Below, piece by piece: positions 47,601 through 56,821 of a stretch of 64,000 nt of DNA. The translations under genes were made by a program, and so were the position numbers. Every line of letters begins with the position of its first letter. Position 1 is the stretch's first letter. The notes beneath the pieces are model-generated. The model did not search any database, was not told the origin of the DNA, and saw only the letters and a list, made by a program, of their open reading frames with translations. The DNA comes from Klebsormidium nitens (taxonomy: Eukaryota; Streptophyta; Klebsormidiophyceae; Klebsormidiales; Klebsormidiaceae), in NCBI GenBank assembly GCA_000708835.1, contig DF237103.1, positions 1 to 64,000 of the forward strand. The letters are read 5' to 3'.

Positions 47601-50600
47601 CTTCTGATTGCAACATCTCCTATAGCCCGGACACCCTAACGCCAATGAGAAACTTGACACCACCGCTACTTGGTGCCCTTTAAGCGCTGCCTTCTATACC
47701 CCTGAGCCCAGAAGATTCTCAATCTGGAAATTTCAAAACCACATATTTCAAAATCACATAATACTGTAGATTTTTCCCACTGATCAGATTTCCTCTACCG
47801 CGCTGACTTTCGATCCCTTCCAGCTCAAAAACTCCTACAGTCTTGGAGTCTTAAGCACCCCAACTTTCGCATTTGAAAACCCTGGAGTCTTCCACTGTCT
47901 AGGAGGGCTCTCACGCTGAACATTTACAATATTTACCAAGAAAAGCTCAAATTCGTGAACCCTATAAACGCCCAGGTAAGGAGTAAAACCCTAGGATTTT
48001 TCGCTCTGACCAGCTGGGATCTCACGCGCTGAACGTCTACAATCCTTAACCAAGTAAAGCATTCCATTTTTGAACTTCACAAACCCCAGAGTTAGGAATA
48101 CAAACCCCTAGAGTTCCCTCTAACCAGGTGGGCTCTCACGCGCTGAACAAGGACAGTAGTCGCAGCCACAGCATGATGACCGTGTATCTCGAGTCCAACT
48201 CCGACGGCCCCAATAAACGATTCGGCAAAGTGACGTTTGTCGACCTGGCGGGGAGCGAGCGGCTCAAGATCAGCAAAAGCTCCGGGTGAGGGCCACGGTG
48301 GTTGTCCGCCGTGAATCTGTTCATGTTCGAGTGTAAGAGAGGCTGGTGGTCTGTATAGCGTGGAATCCATAACGATAAAAAAGCTCGACATGTTTCTTTC
48401 TATCTTTCTCTTGCTTTCAAGCTCGAGACCTCCTTCACAATCGTCACAGAACAGCAGAGCGAAAGTGTCTTTGGCAGAAAACAACGCCTGCTTAACGAGA
48501 AATCCTTGCTGAAGCTTCCCCTTGTCCGTAAGATACGAGTCTCTTCAGATTCCCAGAACAACGAATTTAGGGTAGGGGTACCTGCCACTGGTGTCGATTT
48601 GCTTCTCGTCCGCTTGTGTCTGTCCTTCGCGGTCCTTCCTAAGTGCACTTCGTGCTTGTCGACATCGCAGGGTCTCATGTAGCAAGTTTCGGTGTTCCGT
48701 TCCCTGACGTTGTTTGATTATTATCTTAGATTGAGCCATGATTCGAACGGAGTTGGGTGCCGGCAAACCCCTTTGAGATTGCCGGTAGGTAAAGACTGAC
48801 TGCTTGCTGACGTCGAAGTTGCGTGATGCTGACGCAGGGAGATGGTGAAGGAGACGGGCAGCATCAACCGCAGCCTGTTCGCGCTGGGCAAGGTGATCAG
48901 CGCGCTAGGGGAGGGGCGGAGCAAGAAAGATACCTTCGTGCCATACCGGTAAGCCCGAGGGTTCCGTCCAAGAGAAGCGTTTTCCGCTGCATGTTCCTCG
49001 TAATTCCGGTTCGGAAAGTTATCGCTACTAAGCGGCACACAAGGAGTGTTACGAAGCATTCAGCCCAGATAGACATGCCGGTCTTACAGCAGTCATTCTT
49101 TGTGTTCAAACTCAAAAGCGTTCATAACAAAGTGCGGCCGAATCCAGGTAGGGTCCCAGATCCCTCGAATGTGTGCTGCCAATCAGGTACTTATTGAGGT
49201 GGTGTAACAGCCGGGTAGAAGTGCTTCTTTCTATTTGTCAAATACCAAGTCGAATCGTGTTCAGTGCGCTCATAATATATTTTGATAGTAAACTCTCATT
49301 ATTATTTATATAATATCAATAGATTGGTTATATACTGAGCTGATCGGGGCGCTGATGAACAGGCTAAGCGACTCTGTGCGGCGCTCAGGATTCCCTTAAC
49401 GACAATGAATCGAAAGCATTTTTGAGGCGCTAACCCTTTCTAGGCCTCTACCATTCCTTGATTCAACCGGCCGTCCACGGAAATGCAAGCAGAGAAAGCT
49501 GTTGAGCTGCAACTGAAGCACTTTGCTGCAGCGCTCACTATCTTTCGAGTGCAACCAACCACGAAACAACCCAGCGCAAAGTTTCCTACTAAACATCAGA
49601 ACCCACACTCTAACCAGATTCCGCAGGGACTCCCAGCTGACAAGCTACTGATTCGCAGGGACTACTGATTTCGCAGGGACTCCAAGCCGACAAGCTACTG
49701 ATGGACAAATTCAGCGGCTCATCGATGGCGTTTACATTCTTCTCTCAGATGAACCTGATAAAAGAAGGACCGAACGCGCAGCAACAAACGTGCAGAATTG
49801 GTACTCAACCACTATCTAACCCAATTCTACAGGGACTCCAAGCTGACGAAGCTGCTGGTGGACAGCCTGGGCGGCTCGTCCATGGCGTTCAATCATTCTC
49901 TCGATGCAGCTAACCAGGAATGTGGTAACCACTTTTTGACCTAACCCCAATTCGCAGGGACTCCAAGCTGACGAAGCTACTGATGGACAGCCTGGGCGGC
50001 TCGTCCATGGCGTTTACTCAATTTCTCGATGCAGCTATCCGGAAATATGGTAACCACTTTCTAACCTAACCCAATTCTACAGGGACTCCAAGCTGACGAA
50101 GCTGCTGATGGATAGTTTGGGCGGCTCGTCCATGGCGCTCATGGTTGCGTGCTGCTCCCCTGCGCTGACGTCAGTCGAGGAGACGCTCTCCACTCTAAAT
50201 TACGCCACGCGGGCGAAGAACATCGTCAACACACCAACTGCGAATGCGGACACGCAGGACAAGGTGGGACGGTTTTAAAAGATGATGTTCGACAAGTTGG
50301 GATGATTTAAAATAAATGTCATGGGAATGGTTGGATGGTTCTATAAGGTTATATTGGATAAAGCGGGATGGTTCTGAAAGGTTTCATTGGACAAGGTGGG
50401 ATGGTTCTGAAAGGTTACGTTTCTGCTTTCGACACGTTCTCCTCTGGTGCCGTTCTTCGGGATCTGCTGTTCCGCTCGACTGTGCTGCGCCCCTAAGGAG
50501 TCCTGTTAACAGGTCGACCGCAAATGCGGAGACGTAAGACAAGGTGAGACATGTGCCGAAGAACAGCGGTGAATTCACCTCAGATCCAAGCATGCTTTAT

Positions 50601-53294
50601 CGCGGAACACTCCGCCTTTGAGCGTGAGATCGCACTGCTGAAAACGGAGACCTGACTCGTACCAACAGTCCACCAGTTGACCTGACCTTAACTACGCTGT
50701 ATTTCTGCAGACCATCTCTGCTCTCAAGCGCGAGATCGCGCTACTGAAAGAGGAGAATCTGTACTTGCGTCAAAAGCTGGGCCTGTCGGGGGGCGACCTC
50801 GGCAAGTATCCCTCGCTCAACCACAGCCGCGAGGGCACCGCGGCCGCGTCGCACGACCAAAACCCCGCAACCCCCTCCACCAGCGGACGGTAAGGCTTTC
50901 AAGCAGTCTCTTATCTTGTTCAGTTTGCGGCCTACTACCTAACAGAATCATGAGGAAAAGAACAGGCGAATGCCAGTCAAGAGAGGCTTCGCATGCTTGA
51001 TTAACATGTTGAGCAAGGTCGAAGAGTATGGGTAGTCGGCCACGTACGCTTGTCACGGATTTTTATCATGTTAAGATCCTGTGACGTCTGGCTAGCCAAA
51101 CCTTCCGATAGAGTAAGCGTCTTGCCGTCTTTCTCGAACAGATTGGGCCAGATCACACCACAGCATCTCTCATATAGTGCAACATAACCAAATCTTGCAA
51201 ATTCCAGGGGAGAGAACGACGGGGTCCATTTCCCGCCCATTGTCCGGCGGACGCCGAGCGGAACGTGGTCATCCACGGGGTATCTGAAGGCGTTCTCATC
51301 GAAGGAGCTGGCAGGGGTCAATAGAGAGGAGCTCGTTCGACGTCTACTAGAAGCACAGGTCGGGACGGTTTGGATTTTAGTGAAGAAGGCTACATGATAT
51401 GCCCAGGGGAATTTAATGCACGTCTTCGGAGAAGGAGGCTTTTGCTGCTTACCGAGACGGGAAGCTCTTTTGAAGTGCTCACGCAGGCTTTCTGTGGGGC
51501 ATCGTTGCTTGAAGTAGCTATTTGTACAGTTCTACTGCGCGTGTGCTCCTTCCACCGTCACGTAATGTAAACAGGGTTGAGTTTGTCAAGATGAGGCCAC
51601 AGTCCCAGAAAATGAGCACGAAATGGTTGAGATCAAATGGTTCATTAGGATTTGTACGGGGCCGAAGCCCGTGCTTTACGGATTTGCGGTTGTGATGTCG
51701 CTGCATGTATTCTACGGAATCTTGTTATCCTTTTCAGTCTCGAGAGTTCTCGCACTTCTTGTGACAAGTGCGCGCTGAAATGTTGCCCCGGGTGTTTGGA
51801 GTGACCAGTAGCGGAATAAAGAAGTCGTCTTCTCTGCTGACTTAATCGATTTCTGTACCTTTTTCCAGAGCGTCGTCGCAAGCCACCAGGAGGAGAAGGA
51901 TGCGCTGCAAGCCCAGATCCGGGACCTGCAAGACGGGCAGAGGGAAATGGAGCTGAACCACCGAACGCTGCTTTCAGACAACCAGTCGCTGTCCGCAAAG
52001 CTGGAAGATCTGGTGAGTGGGGTTATCCGCACATGATCATACTCGCTCGAAAGTCCGGAGCGATTAGGTGCAATGAAAGGAGAAGCAGATAAAGTCAGAA
52101 TTAGCAGAGAGAGTGATCGTCTATAGCTTCAGGAGAGGTTCCTTTCCGTTCCGTGTTCTTGCTTGCAGAAGCTTCATAGAGCATCCTTTACTCAGAGGAG
52201 GAAAGGTTCTGTTTTCGAACGATGCAAGTCGTGCTGGATAGCAAACAACAAAAACTCGAACTTGAAGTGAGACCCCAGGAGACCAGGCGGAAAGGCACGA
52301 GCCGTCTTATTGTTTCTCGCACACAAGGAAAGGCAGAACTTCCTGTGTTGCAAAGAGAGCAAGTACTGAGTTGCCCGTCGAGATTTTTTGTCTCGAAGTA
52401 TACCTTCTTCACGGTCGCATCCTCGCTAGATCAAGAAAATCTTACAAAGGACGTTCCGTTCCGTTTCCTGTTAAAGACAAGTAGTCTTTGAGCACTCGCT
52501 CGGTCGAGGTGATCTGAGTTGGTTTCCATTCGCAGGAAGCCGTGTTCTCCAGTCTCGACGACGAGATGCCGCCCGGGCGAAAAGGGAAAAAGTACGCTCC
52601 GGGTGGAAACGGGGCACGGGAAGCCAGGCGGCAAGCGCCCCTGGCCTTAAGCCCGGTGAAGAGCGCTCCGGGAGCTATCGAAAGCAACCGGGCGGATTCC
52701 GGCCGGAACTGGGTCGCCTCGACGAGAACGGCGAAGAAGCCACAAGTAGCGGCGAAAGAAGCTGCTGCGAAAAGTGGGAGAGAGGAGAAAGTTGCGGTCG
52801 GGACGCTAAGCCCGACGAGCAGCGAAGCGCTCGGGAGTCCGCCGCACGTGCCGTCCCGCTTCCGCGACGCGATCCCGGGAGAAAATTCTAGAGATGCGCT
52901 GATCGGTAGTGTTTCCCGGGCGGCGCCTGACTTGCTGCTGAGGAATGAGATCGCCTTATCGGACGGCGGGTCTCGGACCGGTTCGAACACCCGGTCCGTA
53001 CCGTTGCGGACGGGAACGTTCATTTCGCCCAAGAAAGAAGCGGCGGAGATCTTCCAGCTGCGACAGATGAACGCGCGGCTCATGCGAATGAACGAACAGC
53101 TGCTTGCGAAGTCGAAAGAGTACGATAGGCTGGTGAGTCAGGGGGCGATCGAGGCAGGTTCTACAGGTAGTTCTCCGGTCAAAGAGCTTCTTGAGCGGAG
53201 GGTCAGTCGAGCCAGGGGCGTGCACCTTGATGGCGGGGGGTATTCGAGAGGGAGTTCGTTCACTCATGCCTTGACACCGCGAAGCGTGGTGTAA
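44642..53294 (+). CDS. Kinesin with N-terminal motor (11 exons, 781 aa)
   Basis: Exons: 44642-44836, 45403-45564, 46074-46226, 47169-47321, 48128-48285, 48838-48948, 50083-50263, 50711-50889, 51208-51358, 51869-52012, 52536-53294. The motor domain (about 16-358) is complete: [13 protein letters not shown]-loop GQTGSGKS (104-111), [15 protein letters not shown], switch I NKDSSRSH (228-235), switch II DLAGSE (260-265), [14 protein letters not shown], and the [10 protein letters not shown] microtubule-binding helix. A neck coiled coil ([20 protein letters not shown]) follows, then a second coiled coil in exon 10 and a basic, low-complexity tail with a short final helix ([19 protein letters not shown]). 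The motor position predicts plus-end movement. The motor somewhat resembles the KIF12/kinesin-12 type, but I would not assign a subfamily. Introns before exons 4, 5, 7 and 8, and after exon 7, carry junction echoes. Confidence 0.97.
46926..47110 (+). repeat. Exon-edge echoes: acceptor edge of kinesin exon 4, 2 copies
   Basis: Copies of CAGGTGAAYGATCTRKTGCG and the next 35 nt begin at about 46933 and 47054. The real exon begins at 47169, so the period is about 115-121 bp. The first copy has an intact CCAG acceptor; the second has a one-base loss at the AG|GT. Both acquire stops in frame soon afterwards. Confidence 0.93.
47765..48045 (+). repeat. Exon-edge echo array: acceptor edge of kinesin exon 5, 3 copies
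   Basis: The unit of about 110-115 bp consists of intron 3' end, acceptor and the exon 5 start (GGSTCTCACGCGCTGAAC). The real copy is at 48121-48150 (exon starts 48128). Echoes lie at about 48004-48040 (CTCTGACCAG acceptor intact), 47897-47935 and, heavily decayed, 47771-47815. Intron words such as CCTAGAGTTCC / CCTAGGATTTTTCG recur between them. Confidence 0.92.
49615..50050 (+). repeat. Exon-edge echo array: acceptor edge of kinesin exon 7, 3 long plus 2 short copies
   Basis: Exon-equivalent starts are at 49627 and 49659 (short), 49677, 49833, 49958 and the real exon at 50083; the last two spacings are exactly 125 bp. Copies at 49833 and 49958 match the first 70 nt of exon 7 almost perfectly, keep a CAG acceptor, and end at a GTAACC that could serve as donor, defining two 92-nt pseudo-exons (49833-49924 and 49958-50049). 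Because 92 is not a multiple of three, their inclusion would shift the frame and hit a stop in exon 7. Confidence 0.95.
50258..50420 (+). repeat. Minisatellite of about 33 nt x 5 seeded by the kinesin exon 7 donor
   Basis: The first unit, GACAAG|GTGGGACGGTTTT..., is the real end of exon 7 (50263) and the start of the intron. Four further units follow at about 50291, 50325, 50357 and 50390, sharing GAYAAG-GTGGGATGGTTCTG and AAAGGTTT. At least the last unit recreates an AAG|GTGGGA donor. Confidence 0.93.
50505..50660 (+). repeat. Exon-edge echoes: donor edge of kinesin exon 7 and acceptor side of exon 8
   Basis: At about 50508-50546 the sequence CGCAAATGCGGAGACGTAAG then ACAAGGTGAG mirrors the exon 7 end (TGCGAATGCGGACACGCAGG then ACAAGGTGGG). 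At 50610-50655 the sequence TTGAGCGTGAGATCGCACTG and CTGAAAACGGAGA mirrors the exon 8 start (exon begins 50711), an offset of 107 bp. The acceptor itself is not preserved in the second. Confidence 0.85.
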
Positions 53295-54042
53295 TGATAG
53301 AGGTCTTTGGATGGCTTTGTCGAGTCTAGGTTTATCAACTTGCGCGGCGGTCGATGCGGTTCTGTTCTTGCTCGCAGCTTGGATTGTATCATTTTCAATC
53401 TAATTTACGTTGCGATGGAATCCAGAACAGACGTAACTCCATTCCATGCCACGGTGACCTAAGTTGTTTGTGCACTATCCGGCCGATGATTGGGAGCATT
53501 CAAGTTTTTACACCATCTTTCTTCAGACGTGCAAAGCTTCGTTGAAATTATGCAGTTACATGAGAACCGTATCATCACATCATCCACCACCTTCTGTATT
53601 CTGGTCAATTGCAATATCTTACTCAACGACGAGTAGCGTGATCATGTATCAGCCCAACTTGAGCACGCGTACTGTGCCGGCATTCACACTAGGGTTTGCT
53701 TAGTAAGATGCAAAAACTTTCTCGTTCTATCGAGCTTCGCGCTTTGTCTAGATCATGCAAAGTAGCTGCGCTCGGCAGCATATGATATTTGACCGCGTGC
53801 AGTTGATATCTGGTTCATATTCCACAGTAGAACTCGCACGTGGGTCTGACTCGTCTTAGATTTTTTAGTCTATCCCATCTTATCATTTACGCTGTTCAGT
53901 GATCAACATATTTAAGCATTCCCTATTTGAGTTAAGTGGGTCTTATTTGTGGCAATCTGTGAATCTTTTGCTCTGGAAGCCTCCTAAACTCAGCTTAGAC
54001 AGAATCTTCAGGTTGATGTCATAAGCATTGCTGGATTCCAGA
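53295..54042. other. Intergenic, convergent 3' ends
   Basis: This 0.75-kb AT-rich spacer between the kinesin stop and the small coiled-coil gene has no coding signal. Confidence 0.55.
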
Positions 54043-55154
54043 TCATTCCTCCTGCTCCCCACTTTCCAGAAATCCAATCTGCCAAGTAGAACAAGTGCAA
54101 ATTACTTTCAGAAGCGTCTGTGGAAACCCTCCTCATATTTTTCATCGGCTTCAGTCTAGAAATGAATCTTCTTGTTTGTACGCTACAGCTATTCACTCGT
54201 GCTAGAGGAACAAAGTGCATGCTCGCCGGAAACTTCCTACAATCTTCTGATGCTCCAAATGATGCAACAATCGTGAGTCATATAATAAAACTGATTCAAT
54301 CTATCGAGCCAAATTCGAAGCGAAAACGTTGAGGATGGACAGGTTACTCACTTCATGAAGAGAGCTAGCCCCGAGTTCGAGTACTCTGAGCACCTTCTGT
54401 GCAGCATGTTGATATTCTATCATATCCTGCGTAAACGGAAGTATGCAGTTGGAACCTTGCAACCCTCAGTTGAAGACTCCACATGCAGTGCTGACCACAT
54501 TGATTTCCAAAGGCCGAAGGTCATGTTCTTCAGGATGCTTGAACAAGCATACTAGGTCAAACGTTTGAACCTTACAGCTTCAAGCTTTCGTTTTCGCTCC
54601 AGCGCGTGGTCCTGTGTAGACCTGATGGTCTCCGTCAGGTCGGTTGCAGATGCTTCAATGTCCTTGACGTTCGTGTTGGAGAACTCTTCCAAACCTGTGC
54701 TGATTTGTTGAAGAACATCTGCACTCATTGTAAATTTGAGGTCTTACAACGGGGATGATCGTTCCCAGCTACTGACGATGTCAACTTATCTCTTCGATTC
54801 ATGCGAGTTCTGCTCATTCCAGGATTTCAGACACAACCACACTCCATGCAATGCTCTTCTCAAAAATTCGAAAGGCCCCCTCCTGAGAGACAGTGGTGTA
54901 TCACGCTGTCGGAATCATAAGACATTCTGGATGCAGAACACTTCCAAAATACTGATCTCTTCGAGCTTACTCTGGAAAAGGCTGTTAACGTCAAAACGGT
55001 AGTCGGCCATGGTCACGTCCTCCCCGTCGCTTCTTCCCAGGGTCTTGTTTTCCTCGCTTGCATTCTCTTCTTCATCTTCCCTTCTGCCAGCATCTTCACC
55101 TGCATCATCTTGTGGCTGACCGTTTAACGGTCTGCTTTCATCTTCTCGTGCCAT
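54043..55154 (-). CDS. Small acidic coiled-coil protein, unknown (4 exons, about 145 aa)
   Basis: Minus-strand exons 54971-55154, 54576-54718, 54352-54426 and 54043-54078 join in phase with good donors and acceptors. The N-terminal half is acidic and disordered (DDAGEDAGRREDEEENASEE). From MADYRFDVNSLFQ on, the protein becomes heptad-like helix (VLQQISTGLEEFSN, then LERKRKLEADMIEYQHAAQK) and ends GFLESGEQEE. The start is uncertain: MAREDES at 55154 is used, but MADYRF at 55010 would give a 97-residue protein. The last exon could alternatively begin earlier at a weaker acceptor. I recognise no family. The assembly rests on splice phase and composition, so it is less certain than the others. 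Confidence 0.6.
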
Positions 55155-56821
55155 CAAAGGCAGCTGTGTCAAGCTGCTCTCCACAATTTCCAGAGCTGCA
55201 GGTTCTCCTTCCGTTTCCCTCTCTAGACAAAGAACACCTCGTCTAACCTGCGTCCACTCTAATGCGCTCAGCGCCAATCGGTGATCACAAAAGCAAGTCT
55301 GCAATACACCTTACAATGTAGCGCTACCTCGATCCCTCAGCGAAGGAGGTTGATCTCGCGTTTCAGGACGATCACAAAAAGAACGGAGACATAACACCGT
55401 GCCAGCCTTCTTCCAGCCTTCGCCTTCACATTTTGCAGCTGATGTAGGCTGCAACTCAGTCCCCTAGCTTGTTGAGCGGGAATTCTGTAGTCTTATCCTG
55501 AAATTCTAAACTCCAAAATGAAAGGGGTTTCCGTTCGCGCGCTGCATGGCCCAAGGACGATCGCGAGCGGCCGCGAACTCGGCGCGCGCGGACGAGCCGC
55601 TCTCCCGGATGCAAGCAGCCGTGACGGCCGGCGGCCGCATGAATGCTGCAAGCGCGCACACCGACATGCAAGGTTGCATGCCCCTGCTTACAGGCTTTGA
55701 CGATGGCTACCGGCCGGCCTTTGCGTAGTTTCAGAGTACTCAGTAAGTTTAATTAAGCACAGAGAGTCAGACAACTTTGGCCCAATTCTGGAGGAACAGA
55801 CCGACATGTCTGATGCACCATAACCGAGTATGCTTCGTTTGAAAAGGACACGCCTTTTCTAGCTGAGCCTTCCTCAAACTCCTCCTTGATTACGGGCTCG
55901 CCTAACGTGCTCGTTTCTGACATGCAATATACGTTGCAGCTTAATTGCATGTCTAAGCCGGCTCGATGTATCTTTTGCTACAGGCTATAGTCTAAATCTG
56001 TGCCAAGCACCCATGGATCTGATGGAGACAAGCAATAATGTGTTGAAAGGCTTGTATATACGTGCATCCAATTTTGAGGGTGGCCGAGCAAAAGCAGCGT
56101 CTGACATTGCGCATGCGATGAATTATGGTTGGTTCTTTGGTTGCGCATAATTAGTACTCGATTCCGGTGCATCCGGCCGGCACATGAAGGAGTGCACCTC
56201 ATGACCAATATATGCAGTGCACATGTGACGATCCGCTGGCCTCTCATGGTCATTATCGTTCGATCTTAACTGCCAGCGTTTAATATACTCGATCAGCAAT
56301 TTGAGCGGCGGCAAATTGGCCGCACAGTAATTTGCATGTCCAGACATGTTACTCGGCGGTCACTTCCGTGTCATGTACAGGGTCAGTTTGAAGGATACTG
56401 GCACGCGTCTCTCCGGGTTATCCACTTGCAGACGCTAGATATTCAGAGGCACTTCCTTTCATCTCAATTTCCACGAGATGATCTCGTCTAGAGGCCCCTT
56501 TGCGAAATGAGCTTGCCACATTGACGGTTGTAACACACACTGAGAGGCGTATACCTCCTGGCACATTTGAATCTTCCTGAACAGGACACTAGTTCGCCCT
56601 CAAATATCATAAAAGCTGGCCCATACAAGAGGCCTTATGCGTGCCTGCATGTTCGATCGGATTCGAGACACAAGTTGCGCTGCAAAGTCACTATGTTCAT
56701 CGTCGCGGTCCGAATCGTGTCCTGCGCAAAAGCAGAGGACCACGTGCAGAGCTCCGCACGTCAACCCGAGCTGATGCCGTAACTTAGACAGACCTACTTC
56801 TCCTCCTGCTATGGACAGTGA
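55155..56821. other. Intergenic; CpG-rich patch at 55530-55720
   Basis: This region separates two minus-strand genes. A GC- and CpG-rich stretch, with NotI-like GCGGCCGC words and NgoMIV-like GCCGGC words, stands out at about 55530-55720 and could be the core promoter of the small coiled-coil gene. The rest is AT-rich without coding signal. Confidence 0.45.
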
